Notes under the pieces: generated by a model
Seen by the model: the letters and a program-made list of their open reading frames with translations, nothing else
The model's database searches: none
Told to the model about the DNA's origin: nothing
Translations under genes and position numbers: made by a program
In this document: in pieces, positions 24,661 to 33,060 of the stretch
How positions within the stretch are numbered: position 1 is the first letter of the stretch
Layout of the letters: every line of letters begins with the position of its first letter
Source: Chryseobacterium luteum
GTDB taxonomy: Bacteria > Bacteroidota > Bacteroidia > Flavobacteriales > Weeksellaceae
DNA: 38,295 nucleotides
Reading direction: 5' to 3'
Assembly: GCF_000737785.1 (NCBI RefSeq)
Contig: NZ_JPRO01000027.1
Location: forward strand, 1-38,295

Positions 24661-25016
24661 ATCATTGAGTTTTTTGATAACGGATGTTGCAGATAAATAA
24701 TCACCAGGTTCAATAATAGGAAAGGCAGTTCGATCGCCACTCCTTTCAAATCTTTATCTGATAAATGGAGGCAGATAATTAGTAGAATACCCGCTGCCAT
24801 AAGGAAATTACCATAAACAAATGTTTTAGGAAACAAAATCAATAACGCTGCAACGATTGTCACTGCTCCGTTTACCATCAGGGCTGTTTTGGAAAAATTC
24901 CATTTACTGAACATTTCAACCATTTCAGGCTTGCCCGAAAACATTGCCCAACCTTGTTTAAAGCCCATAAATACGGCTACGAGAATTAAGAGCGAATTAA
25001 TAATTTTTAGTATCAT
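24657..25016 (-). CDS. DoxX-like small membrane protein
   Basis: 119 residues in four hydrophobic segments with the DoxX-like pattern (LILVAVFMGFKQGWAMF, ALMVNGAVTIVAALLILFP, NFLMAAGILLIICLHL, LPFLLLNLVIIYLQ). The family is linked to redox stress and quinone metabolism in some bacteria but has no settled function. Middle gene of a three-gene operon: 10 nt after the methyltransferase and overlapping the SnoaL-like gene. Confidence 0.82.
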   Translation of the reverse strand: MILKIINSLLILVAVFMGFKQGWAMFSGKPEMVEMFSKWNFSKTALMVNGAVTIVAALLILFPKTFVYGNFLMAAGILLIICLHLSDKDLKGVAIELPFLLLNLVIIYLQHPLSKNSMI

Positions 25017-25026
25017 AGTTTTTAAT

Positions 25027-25557
25027 TTATCTATTATTTGTATTGATTACAGCTGCATACAGGTTCCCTTGACCAAATACTGATTCCCGTTCAGTAATTT
25101 TCTTAACTTCCATATTTTCAAATTGTATAAACAATTCTTTCAGCTTTTGAAAACTGACAGGAAAAGGCACCCACTGATTGGCGACTTCAGTATCATATTC
25201 TATGATCAGGAATTTTTTATCAGCAGATAAATAGTTTTCCAATTTCCGAATGAGAGATTCCTTATCTTCAATGTAGTGGAGAGAATTTGCCATTAAAATG
25301 CCATCAAGATTGGAAAAACTAAAGTCAAAGTTTTTAAAATCTGCTTTTAGAAAATCAATGGAAACCTTGTTATGCATTATTTTTGGTAAATTTTGAAATT
25401 GATTATCTACTGCATAAATATGGCTCCCGTTTGGCAACAGATGTGCTAAAGCATTAGTAAAAGTACCGCTGCCACAACCTAAATCTGCCCATTGCTGGAG
25501 CTTTGCAGATTCTGGAATTGCTTTTTTTATTAAGTTGATGGCTTCTTTTCCTGTCAT
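25027..25557 (-). CDS. SAM-dependent class I methyltransferase
   Basis: 176 residues with a Rossmann-type SAM fold: motif I WADLGCGSGTF (23-33), acidic motif II YAVDNQ, and the post-motif LDGILMANSLHYIEDKESLI region. The substrate cannot be told. It leads the operon with DoxX-like and SnoaL-like genes. Copy 4 of the palindromic repeat lies just upstream. Confidence 0.88.
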   Translation of the reverse strand: MTGKEAINLIKKAIPESAKLQQWADLGCGSGTFTNALAHLLPNGSHIYAVDNQFQNLPKIMHNKVSIDFLKADFKNFDFSFSNLDGILMANSLHYIEDKESLIRKLENYLSADKKFLIIEYDTEVANQWVPFPVSFQKLKELFIQFENMEVKKITERESVFGQGNLYAAVINTNNR

Positions 25558-25576
25558 TTTTAAATATTATTTTATA

Positions 25577-25636
25577 GCCACGAATGCACAAATATTTCTT
25601 TTAAATTATTACCCGTTTTATTCGTGCATTCGTGGT
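25577..25636. repeat. Palindromic intergenic repeat, copy 4
   Basis: Left arm GCCACGAATGCACAAATA (25577-25594), right arm TTATTCGTGCATTCGTGGT (25618-25636). It fills the gap between the aldehyde dehydrogenase stop (8 nt away) and the methyltransferase start. Confidence 0.88.
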
Positions 25637-25643
25637 AATTTCA

Positions 25644-27017
25644 TCATCCAAAAACACTTAAATTTTTCGCAATATCTTTCCCTTCATAAGGAGGAAAAAC
25701 ATCTAATTCCAAATCGGGATTGCCTATCAGCATTGCTTTTGTATTACTCAGAACATCAAACCCTGCTTTACCGTAATATTTTCCCATACCGGCATATCCT
25801 ACCCCTCCGAAAGGCAGACTGTCTATCCAGCAATGCAGATTGGTTTGGTTAATACAGCCACCGCCAAAAGATACTGAATTGATGAAGTAATCAATATTCG
25901 CCTGGTTTTTACTGAAGAAATACGCTGCTAAAGACTTAGGTTTACGCTTAATAATTTCTACAATTTCCTTCAAATCGCTGTACACCAAAACCGGAAATAC
26001 CGGACCGAAAATTTCCTGCTGCATTGCCGGATCCTCCCAAGTGCTCGGGTATAAAATTGTAGGCTCCACATAGCGTTCAGCTACGTTGTAACGGCCGCCC
26101 AACACTACCTTTTCGGGGATGATATAAGACGCTACCCTTTCTGTATCGTGTTCACTGATCATCCTTGCAAAATCGGGGCTTTGGCTTGGGTCTTCCCCAT
26201 ACATTTTAATAGTTGCCTTTTTCAGTTTATCAAGAAATTCATCGGCGATGCTTTCGTTTACATACACATATCCCGGAGCGATGCACCACTGCCCGGAAAT
26301 TGCCATATGTCCCCAAAGTATACGGTCAACCGCAATATCAAGATTAGCCGTTTCGTCTACTACAGTTGGATTTTGACCGCCCAGTTCCAGAACGATTGGT
26401 GTCAGGTTTTCAGCTGCAGCACGCATTACTACTTTGCCCACGGCAGAACTTCCTGTAAAGAATATAAAATCAAAAGGCAACTCCAATAATGCAGTAATTT
26501 CTTCTCTTCCCCCGGTAACAATATTTACGGCTTCCGGTTCAAAATATTTTGGAATTAAATCTTGAAAAAGTGCGGCAACAGTAGGTGTTGTATTGGCAGG
26601 CTTCAGAATAACCGGATTTCCTGCCGCCAAAGCAGCAATGGCAGGGTCAAGCAGCAATAAAATCGGGGCATTAAACGGGCCAATAACCAAGGTTACACCA
26701 AAAGGTTCTTTGTAAATAACACCTTTGTTGCCGGTTTCTTCCAGACCTTTTGGAATGGCAACCTGTTCCGGAGCCATCAGCTCTTTCAGGTTTTCTTTGT
26801 AATATTTTATGTTGCCAAGCGGAACCGTAATTTCAAATAATTGCTCAAACGGCGGTTTGTTGAAATCGGTTTTTAAAGCCTGGCAAAAAACATCCTGGTT
26901 TTCTGTAAGCATTTTTTCCAGTCTGTTTAGCTGGTCTATACGCCACTCATAATTTTTAGAAACATCTGTATAAAAAAACTCTTTTTGTGTGTCGAAAATT
27001 GATTGGTATTTGTTCAT
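25644..27017 (-). CDS. Aldehyde dehydrogenase family protein
   Basis: A 457-residue NAD(P)-dependent dehydrogenase of the class 3/fatty-aldehyde type by length. N116 (GPFNAP), the cofactor motif FFTGSSAVGK (187-195), E211 in LELGGQNP and the catalytic C245 in SGQWCIAPGY are all present. Q replaces the common K in LGGK. It oxidises an aldehyde to the acid, substrate unknown. Neighbouring SDR and DJ-1/PfpI genes suggest a role in reactive aldehyde or redox defence. Confidence 0.92.
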   Translation of the reverse strand: MNKYQSIFDTQKEFFYTDVSKNYEWRIDQLNRLEKMLTENQDVFCQALKTDFNKPPFEQLFEITVPLGNIKYYKENLKELMAPEQVAIPKGLEETGNKGVIYKEPFGVTLVIGPFNAPILLLLDPAIAALAAGNPVILKPANTTPTVAALFQDLIPKYFEPEAVNIVTGGREEITALLELPFDFIFFTGSSAVGKVVMRAAAENLTPIVLELGGQNPTVVDETANLDIAVDRILWGHMAISGQWCIAPGYVYVNESIADEFLDKLKKATIKMYGEDPSQSPDFARMISEHDTERVASYIIPEKVVLGGRYNVAERYVEPTILYPSTWEDPAMQQEIFGPVFPVLVYSDLKEIVEIIKRKPKSLAAYFFSKNQANIDYFINSVSFGGGCINQTNLHCWIDSLPFGGVGYAGMGKYYGKAGFDVLSNTKAMLIGNPDLELDVFPPYEGKDIAKNLSVFG

Positions 27018-27063
27018 AGTTGTAATAATTTGATTGTCCGTTTTGCGAACTGGTTATATTTTT

Positions 27064-27147
27064 TACCACGAATGCACAAATTTTCGTAAATTAAATCAAG
27101 TGAAAACTCCGTTATAAATGAATAGTTAAATTTGTGCATTCATAGTT
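27064..27147. repeat. Palindromic intergenic repeat, copy 5, diverged
   Basis: Left arm ACCACGAATGCACAAATTT (27065-27083), right arm AAATTTGTGCATTCATAGTT (27128-27147). The centre is longer (about 45 nt) and the right end is degenerate. Confidence 0.75.
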
Positions 27148-27196
27148 ATTTTCACTTTGCTTTCAGTTAAATAACAGTTATTGTTTGTTCTAATTT

Positions 27197-27937
27197 TTAA
27201 GCAAATCCGCCATTTATTCCAATATTCTGTGCTGTTATCCATTGTGCTTCATCAGATATTAGAAATGTAATAACATTTGCAATATCATAAGTTTCGCCAA
27301 TACGATTGAATACTGACATTGATGCCAACCGGGCAATGGTTTCATCGGTTTTCCCATGTGTGAAGAGTTCTGTGTTTACAGGGCCGGGAGAGACTGAATT
27401 AACAGTAATGTTCCGGTTCCCTACTTCTTTTGCAAATACCCTGGTCATTTGTTCCACTGCTGCTTTTGTAGCAGCATAGGTACCATAGGCCGGCATAATC
27501 AAACGCGTGACGGAACTTGAGAAATTGATCACTCTCCCACCATCTTCCAGCCGGGTTGCGGCTTCTCTCATGGTATTGAAAGTGCCTTTGACATTAATAT
27601 TAAAAATCCGGTTAAAATCTTCGTCAGTAGTATCTTTAATTGATTTATAAATGGAAATTCCTGCATTATTAATCAGTATGTCCACTTTGCCAAAATGAGT
27701 AATGGCAGCATCAAAAAGATGTTTTACTTCTTCTGTTTTGCTTACATCGGCTTTTATAGCAATCGCTTTTCCGCCTGTATTTATGATTTCGGTCACCACA
27801 TGATCTGCTTCAGCTTTTGAAGATGCATAATTAATAACCAATGATCCACCTTTTAAGGCAAGTGTTTTTGCAATGGTAGCGCCAATGCCTTTTGATGAGC
27901 CTGTGACGATAATTACTTTTTCTTTTAATGTGTTCAT
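27197..27937 (-). CDS. Short-chain dehydrogenase/reductase, 3-oxoacyl-reductase-like
   Basis: I chose ATG at 27937, giving 246 residues that begin right before the nucleotide-binding strand (MNTLKEKVIIVTGSSKGIGA). The frame is open 23 codons further up, but that part has no family match. Visible are TGSSKGIG, the NNAGIS motif, catalytic Ser in VINFSSSV and the YAATK pair. NADP(H)-dependent oxidoreductase with unknown substrate. A decayed partial copy of a closely related gene lies 1.3 kb upstream at 29004-29283. Confidence 0.92.
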   Translation of the reverse strand: MNTLKEKVIIVTGSSKGIGATIAKTLALKGGSLVINYASSKAEADHVVTEIINTGGKAIAIKADVSKTEEVKHLFDAAITHFGKVDILINNAGISIYKSIKDTTDEDFNRIFNINVKGTFNTMREAATRLEDGGRVINFSSSVTRLIMPAYGTYAATKAAVEQMTRVFAKEVGNRNITVNSVSPGPVNTELFTHGKTDETIARLASMSVFNRIGETYDIANVITFLISDEAQWITAQNIGINGGFA

Positions 27938-28063
27938 ATAGTGTGTTTTAAAATTTATATTTTGTGAGTTATATTCTTGATTTATCATATTATTATTTAA
28001 CCACAAATATTACTTCAGATGATGTTGCATTTTGCAATCAGCCCGCCTGACACAAAACCCTTG

Positions 28064-28942
28064 TTAGCGGTAGTTTCTCTTCCAATTAATCATTTCATTA
28101 ATTTCTTCCTCAGAAAAATCTCCACTTATTTCGGCTTTTACACCTGATATAGTTTCATTTACTATCGGAGCAGATACTATTTTGTGATTTAAAACTATGG
28201 CAATAGGTTTGCCTTTATTTTGCATTGTCATAGCTCTGAAACTTTCTCCTCCCTTATAATTAAAGCTTATGTTTATTGTTACTCTACCAAGAACATCAAA
28301 GTCTTTTGTAATTCTTTCAATATCGTTTGCCGAAACTGAAGGATTAGCAGATAATTTTAAATTACTGAAAGACAGGTCTTTGCCATTATAATTTTCAACT
28401 GCATAAAATCCATCTTGTTTATTGACTGTTATAGGTTTTTGTTTAACAATTTTATTATTATCTATTTCTCGTGCTTCCCTGATTCTTGTCTGTATCTGCT
28501 CCACTTCCTTTTCTATGTTTGGTATAAAATTTCCCAATTTAGTTTTGAGGCGGGAAATGTGGGCATTTCCGGTTTGAGAAAAAGAGATTACTGTTACGCC
28601 GTTCTTTTCCACCCTGGTTTTAAGATTTGGCGGATGCGTATAATAGAGGTAGAGGCTGTCAATTTCTTCTTCAGAAAAATTTGACTGCAAATGTTTTGAC
28701 AACATTTTGGCTAATGCTTGCTTGTCCGCTAAGGTGGTTTTTAGTTCTACTAATTTAAGGCTGTCACTTTCTATTGGATGATAATACAGAAGAGAACTCA
28801 TTATACTTTTAGTGTAAGGAATAACGAACCTGCCTTCATTTTCACTATAAGTTTTAGTGATAAAAGAAATCTTTTGGTCTTTAGTTTGCGAACATCCAAC
28901 TGTCGAAACAAAAATCATTAATATGAGGATACTATTTTTCAT
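28064..28942 (-). CDS. Lipoprotein with SecD P1-head-like C-terminal domain
   Basis: ATG at 28942 opens a lipoprotein-like signal (MKNSILILMIFVSTVGC), 292 residues in all. The middle contains a FSEEEIDSLYLYYTHPP block like DUF2059 proteins. The last 120 residues match the SecDF P1 head subdomain: FRAMTMQNKGKPIAIVLNHK, then IVSAPIVNETISGVKAEISG and FSEEEI. SecD itself is a large membrane protein, and here the head domain stands on a lipid anchor with no membrane channel. Role unknown. A longer frame starting at 28981 lacks a signal at its N-terminus. Confidence 0.8.
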   Translation of the reverse strand: MKNSILILMIFVSTVGCSQTKDQKISFITKTYSENEGRFVIPYTKSIMSSLLYYHPIESDSLKLVELKTTLADKQALAKMLSKHLQSNFSEEEIDSLYLYYTHPPNLKTRVEKNGVTVISFSQTGNAHISRLKTKLGNFIPNIEKEVEQIQTRIREAREIDNNKIVKQKPITVNKQDGFYAVENYNGKDLSFSNLKLSANPSVSANDIERITKDFDVLGRVTINISFNYKGGESFRAMTMQNKGKPIAIVLNHKIVSAPIVNETISGVKAEISGDFSEEEINEMINWKRNYR

Positions 28943-29003
28943 AAAATTACCACTAACTCGCCGATTGTTGCAAGCTTTCATTTGTTGTTATTTGTAATTG
29001 TTT

Positions 29004-29283
29004 TTAAAACTCCACATCATCTGCCACATTTCCGCCTTGTTCCTCAGCAAATTTTACAGCATATTCTTTTTGTTTTTGTTCTCTGTAATCGAGGTATTGT
29101 TGTATGGTAATTGTTTTTTCGCCGTTATTTATAATTTCGGTTACCACATTATCGGCATCAGTTTTTTAAGTGTCATAGTTAATGAACAAATGTAGCACCT
29201 TGAGGCAAGCGTTCTGGCAATAGTGGCTCCAATGCCTTTGGATGTGCCTGTTATGATGATTACTTTTCTTTTATATCTGACAT
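29004..29283 (-). pseudogene. Decayed SDR fragment with foreign tail
   Basis: Reading the minus strand across three frames gives VIIITGTSKGIGATIARTLA, then FINYDT-stop, then KTDADNVVTEIINNGEKT. These align residue by residue with the start of the intact SDR at 27197-27937. There is a one-base deletion after the start codon, another shift after the first helix and an in-frame TAA. After about 65 residues the SDR homology stops and a different 30-residue sequence (QQYLDYREQKQKEYAVKFAE...) runs to a stop at 29004. This is the remnant of a duplicate. Confidence 0.75.
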
Positions 29284-29336
29284 TTTTTTAATACTTAATG
29301 TGAATGATATTTTTTTATTAATTAACAGATTGACAA

Positions 29337-30002
29337 CTATTTGAACAATCCAAAATTCTCCAACGGAACAGTTAGTACCAGCCAGCCCAAAATTTTGTTG
29401 CCTGTTGCTTTATCGCTTTGGTACATCATCATTATTTGTGGGGTAAGCCATTTTAACAGCTTTATATCGCCACCCAAAATAACCCGATTGCGTGTAAATT
29501 GTCCGTTATCAAGGCTGAGGTATACTTCATTGTGCAGAAAAACACTGGCTTGCTTTTTAAAAAGTTCTGTTTTGTGGATAATTCCCAATCTGTTCCTGTA
29601 AAAAGAGAGGTCGTCACCTGTTCTAAACCTGTGGAAATACATATTTCGGTCAGCGATCGTCCAGTTTTTTGCAATAGGAAAAGATAGCGTAGCCATAGCC
29701 AATAGTTGGTTTTCTACTAATGTACTCCCATTATCCAGATCTACATTTACGTGAGTATAACCCGGTGTAAGCGTTAAATATTTGTTTATTCTGAAATTTG
29801 GCAACACTAAAAGAGCTTTTACCTTATCAGTAGGGCTAAAACCGCCATAAATGAGCAATTTGTTGTTTTTTGGAATATCCATACTCACGCCGGCCACTAA
29901 AAAGGAACTCACACCATCAATGTCCTGTGCTTTTAAATGCTGTGCCGAAAAAACAAAAAGCATCATACTAAATGCTACTGTTTTAAATGGTTTTAAATTC
30001 AT
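29337..30002 (-). CDS. DUF2490-like outer-membrane beta-barrel protein
   Basis: ATG at 30002 gives a signal peptide (MNLKPFKTVAFSMMLFVFSA..AQ) and 221 residues. The longer frame from 30044 runs through the palindromic repeat and is rejected. The mature part is a series of amphipathic strands (LTLTPGYTHVNVDLDNG, QLLAMATLSFPIAKNW, NRNRLG-like turns, VFLHNEVYLSLDN) typical of DUF2490 proteins, expected to form a small outer-membrane barrel. Function unknown. Confidence 0.72.
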   Translation of the reverse strand: MNLKPFKTVAFSMMLFVFSAQHLKAQDIDGVSSFLVAGVSMDIPKNNKLLIYGGFSPTDKVKALLVLPNFRINKYLTLTPGYTHVNVDLDNGSTLVENQLLAMATLSFPIAKNWTIADRNMYFHRFRTGDDLSFYRNRLGIIHKTELFKKQASVFLHNEVYLSLDNGQFTRNRVILGGDIKLLKWLTPQIMMMYQSDKATGNKILGWLVLTVPLENFGLFK

Positions 30003-30017
30003 TTTAATTGAATTAAA

Positions 30018-30075
30018 TGCCACGAATGCACGAATATTTTTCACCGAAAATTTATTTATCCGTGCATCCGTGGCA
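30018..30075. repeat. Palindromic intergenic repeat, copy 6
   Basis: Left arm TGCCACGAATGCACGAATA (30018-30036), right arm ATCCGTGCATCCGTGGCA (30058-30075). It lies between the DJ-1/PfpI stop and the DUF2490-like start. Confidence 0.9.
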
Positions 30076-30150
30076 AAAATTATTTCTAAACCAAAAAAGG
30101 AAAACGAAAAGCAGTATTCTCTTCATTTTCCTTTTCATTAAAACCGACTA

Positions 30151-30906
30151 TTATTCTGCCAGTGCCTTAATAACCAGTTGAGAAGCTAAATAACTGCTGT
30201 GTTGCTGTTGTGCAGTAATCAGTTTTCCGTCTTGTACGGCAAAAGGTTCTAATGCCGGTGCACATTCAAAATTGGTGTTTGGATTTTTGCGTGCTTCTGT
30301 TTCAATCGTATATTCGTTTACTTTTTTTCCGAACATTTGGTTGATGATTTCTTCTTCACTATCCGCAAATCCGGTCCAGGTTTTACCATCTGCCAAAAGC
30401 TTTCCGTCGCTTAATTTTGTCCATAATAGTAAAGATGTTCCATGGCAGATTAAACAGGTAATTTTTCCTGCTTCATAAAAATCAGCAATTAGCTGATGCA
30501 GCTTCACATCATCTTTAAAAGTAATTAAAGGTGCACCACCACCTGCTACACAAATAGCATCGTAATCAGCAACATTTATATCAGCAATCGGAATTGTATT
30601 TTCCATCCATTTGCCAAATGTTGTGTGGTGCACAAAACCAATACTGATAAGGTCATTTGGATAAGCACCATTAGGGTTTTCCGGGTTACTGTGGCCATCA
30701 AAAACTACTGCACCGCCATTAGGCGATGCTACATCCACATCATAACCTGCGTTGACGAAATCGAAAAAAGGCCTTGTCATTTCTTCGGCAAAAAATCCTA
30801 CCTGCATTCCTTCAAGTGTTGCAACATTGGAAACCAGACATAATACTTTTTTCTTAGGATAAGTATGCTGACCGTGTATTCTTATTACATTGTTTTGTTC
30901 GCTCAT
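30151..30906 (-). CDS. DJ-1/PfpI family protein, Hsp31-like
   Basis: 251 residues with the nucleophile elbow TCLICHGTSL: C154 followed by H155, with E41 in FAEEMTRP as the conserved acid that tunes the Cys. The insertion around TGFADSEEEI resembles HchA/Hsp31-type members rather than the short peptidase PfpI. Such proteins act as glyoxalase III or deglycase-like enzymes or redox chaperones. The neighbouring SDR and aldehyde dehydrogenase fit detoxification of reactive carbonyls, which is inference. Confidence 0.88.
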   Translation of the reverse strand: MSEQNNVIRIHGQHTYPKKKVLCLVSNVATLEGMQVGFFAEEMTRPFFDFVNAGYDVDVASPNGGAVVFDGHSNPENPNGAYPNDLISIGFVHHTTFGKWMENTIPIADINVADYDAICVAGGGAPLITFKDDVKLHQLIADFYEAGKITCLICHGTSLLLWTKLSDGKLLADGKTWTGFADSEEEIINQMFGKKVNEYTIETEARKNPNTNFECAPALEPFAVQDGKLITAQQQHSSYLASQLVIKALAE

Positions 30907-30984
30907 ATTTTTGTTTTAATTAAATTGAAAAGTAAGCTACTATGGATTTGAAATACATAGCCTGGTTACAAAAAAAGTTTGTTT

Positions 30985-31046
30985 TGCCACGAATGCACGA
31001 ATAAAATATAATTCCATATTCTAAAAATATTCGTGCATTCGTGGCA
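30985..31046. repeat. Palindromic intergenic repeat, copy 7
   Basis: TGCCACGAATGCACGAATA (30985-31003) and TATTCGTGCATTCGTGGCA (31028-31046) are exact complements over all 19 positions. This is the best-preserved copy, between the second SDR stop and the DJ-1/PfpI start. Confidence 0.93.
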
Positions 31047-31107
31047 TTTTAATAAGTTAAATTGAAAAAAGGCAGCTAAACATTCTTAACTGCCTTATCA
31101 GTTATTA

Positions 31108-31878
31108 TTATCTAGTGGTATAGCCACCATTTGAGAAGATGGTTTGTCCGGTAATCCACCATCCATCAGTTACCAAGAAAGTAATTAACGGAACGATGTC
31201 TTCTGGATCTGTTAATCCTGTTTTACTGAAACTACTTAATGCTGCCGCAGATTTGTTGTAAGCTGCAGAACCTTCTGTTTCCTGTCCGTAGAAGAAAGGG
31301 GTTTCCATTGGTCCCGGACCTACTGCCGTTACTGAAATACCTCTTGGACCAAATTCCTTGGATGCTGCACGTGTATAATGCTCAATAGGAGCTTTACTAC
31401 CCGGATAAATAGCATAATCATTTGTATAAGCTGCTAGTAACGAGCTTACAATTGTACAGATTTTACCATTATCTGCTAATTTTTTACCAGCTTCCTGTAA
31501 GAAGAAAAAAGCAGCTTTTGAGTTTACAGCAAAGATTTTATCATAATCTTCTTCTGTAACGTTTACGATAGGTTTTTTGATAACCATACCAGTAGTATTC
31601 ACTGCAATATCAACTTTTCCATATTTTTCAATTGCCGCATCAAACAATTTTGTATTGTTTTCCACAACGGTTAAATCTCCTTGTATTGCAAAAGCCTCTC
31701 CCCCTGCAGCAATGATATCCGATACGGTTTTATCTGCATCAGCTTTTGTTCCATCACTATTAAAATGTACAACAACCTTGGCTCCTTTTTTTGCAAAATC
31801 CAATGAAATTAATCTCCCTAAATTTTTTGCTCCACCACCTACAATGGCTACTTTGTCTTTTAAATCGTTTCTTGACAT
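31108..31878 (-). CDS. Short-chain dehydrogenase/reductase
   Basis: 256 residues. Nucleotide-binding GGGAKNLG (14-21) replaces the usual TGxxxGxG, and the NNAG motif reads NTTG (94-97). The catalytic Ser (145/146, IVSSLL) and Y158xxxK162 (YPGSK) are present. The C-terminus GQTIFSNGGYTTR is typical of the family. Oxidoreductase of unknown substrate. It is only distantly related to the SDR at 27197. A tail fragment of an AraC gene lies just upstream. Confidence 0.9.
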   Translation of the reverse strand: MSRNDLKDKVAIVGGGAKNLGRLISLDFAKKGAKVVVHFNSDGTKADADKTVSDIIAAGGEAFAIQGDLTVVENNTKLFDAAIEKYGKVDIAVNTTGMVIKKPIVNVTEEDYDKIFAVNSKAAFFFLQEAGKKLADNGKICTIVSSLLAAYTNDYAIYPGSKAPIEHYTRAASKEFGPRGISVTAVGPGPMETPFFYGQETEGSAAYNKSAAALSSFSKTGLTDPEDIVPLITFLVTDGWWITGQTIFSNGGYTTR

Positions 31879-31930
31879 TCTTCAATTGTTTTTAAATGTT
31901 ACTTACAAAAATCAACAATGAAAATCATGT

Positions 31931-32014
31931 TTATATGGTAAACTTTTCGGAAGTTGTTAGATTTTCGGAATTCCTTTGTGTTTCTTCTTTAAATTCACCT
32001 GGAATTGTTCCGTC
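31931..32014 (-). pseudogene. C-terminal tail of an AraC-family regulator
   Basis: The minus strand reads GTIPGEFKEETQRNSENL to a stop at 31931, matching the end of AraC proteins (G-x-T-P-x-E-F-R after the second helix-turn-helix). Upstream of 32014 there is an in-frame stop and no further homology. It probably marks a lost regulator of the adjacent SDR genes. Confidence 0.4.
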
Positions 32015-32720
32015 TTAGTAGAAAATTAGCATCTTTATATCATACAATCCTCTGGTATGCGTTTTATTTTATTATTTCTATGGAAATTTAAAAGATTTTG
32101 CCTCCGTTAAGTGGCTGTTATACAAATTAAATCCTTTGTTTAGTTTAATTGACTTTATTATTAAATTAGCAAACAATAAATACTTTAAAATTTCACCGAA
32201 AAATGATTAAATACATAACCATATACATATTTCTTTAGCAGGTTACTGTCTCTTATTCAAAACAAGAAACCAAAAAGGAAACAGAAAAGCCATAAAAAAA
32301 CTAATAAAATCAGAATTTCGCACATACATTAACTTTTATATAGGCACCCAATTTCCTGCTAATGAGACGATCAAAAAAGGTTCTTATTTTCCAATACCCT
32401 GAACCTAGGATATCAGGCCTTTTGCAGAATCATTTTAGTTTTCACTTTCTGTTCATAAAATCATTATGCATTCCTGTCATTTTTTTTCACACTTACAAAG
32501 TTCAGTATTCTCTGATCCTGGCTAATAACGTGTATGAAATACCTCTGTTTTATTTTGTAAAAGTGAAGAAAATCTGGCACAATAATATGCTAGATGTGTT
32601 AAGTGAATGGATCTTCAAATCATTCTGGACAAAATTATAAATGCAGCCGTATAACGAATTCTCTACATAGGAATTAATTTTAGTAGTATCTGACCGTTTT
32701 TTTAGAAATTGAAAAAATAT
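32015..32720. other. Intergenic stretch between AraC tail and tRNA-Ser
   Basis: Here 706 bp of AT-rich DNA hold no convincing gene. The plus-strand frame 32362-32640 (92 codons) is Phe/Ile/Lys-rich, matches no family and has no promoter. Confidence 0.5.
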
Positions 32721-32751
32721 TTTGCCAGTTAAAAAAAACTTTATATATTTG
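32721..32751 (+). promoter_or_regulatory. Consensus promoter of tRNA-Ser
   Basis: TTTG (32721-32724), exactly 19 nt, TATATTTG (32744-32751): a perfect match to the Bacteroidota primary sigma consensus, 33 nt before the tRNA. Confidence 0.85.
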
Positions 32752-32784
32752 CACCACTGAAAACGACGGTACAGTCGTTATTCA

Positions 32785-32869
32785 GGAGAGATGGCAGAGT
32801 GGTCGATTGCGATAGTCTTGAAAACTATTGACTGTAACAGGTCCGGGGGTTCGAATCCCTCTCTCTCCG
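32785..32869 (+). tRNA. tRNA-Ser (anticodon TGA)
   Basis: The acceptor stem GGAGAGA (32785-32791) pairs with TCTCTCC (32862-32868), discriminator G at 32869. The anticodon loop CTTGAAA carries TGA at 32819-32821. There is a long variable arm as in class II tRNAs, and the T-loop is TTCGAAT. CCA is not encoded. A strong terminator follows, and a degenerate copy of the tRNA 3' end recurs at 35856-35870. Confidence 0.96.
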
Positions 32870-32874
32870 CTTAG

Positions 32875-32907
32875 GGAGACGTTTATTTTTTAACGTCTCC
32901 TTTTTTT
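32875..32907 (+). terminator. Terminator of tRNA-Ser
   Basis: GGAGACGTT (32875-32883) and AACGTCTCC (32892-32900) form a 9-bp stem followed by seven T. Confidence 0.92.
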
Positions 32908-33060
32908 ATGCTCCATATGTATTGATTTTCAGTTGGTTACATAGTTTTGTTTAAATATGGAAAAGTGTTCGAGTTTTTCCAATGTTTTTTAACGAAAATA
33001 TATTTGTCTTCAAAATTTTCATATTATCCATTATTTAGTGTTCAATATTCCTTTGCCCAA

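Noticed and set aside
27938..28006. Longer start for the first SDR
   Set aside because: The additional 23 residues have no family match; ATG at 27937 lies directly before the nucleotide-binding strand.
30003..30044. Longer start for the DUF2490-like protein
   Set aside because: It runs into palindromic repeat copy 6 and displaces the signal peptide.
22034..31046. CRISPR array
   Set aside because: The repeats are palindromes separated by whole genes at irregular distances, not short direct repeats with equal spacers, and there are no cas genes.
32362..32640. 92-codon ORF before tRNA-Ser
   Set aside because: No family, no promoter, composition expected of random AT-rich DNA.
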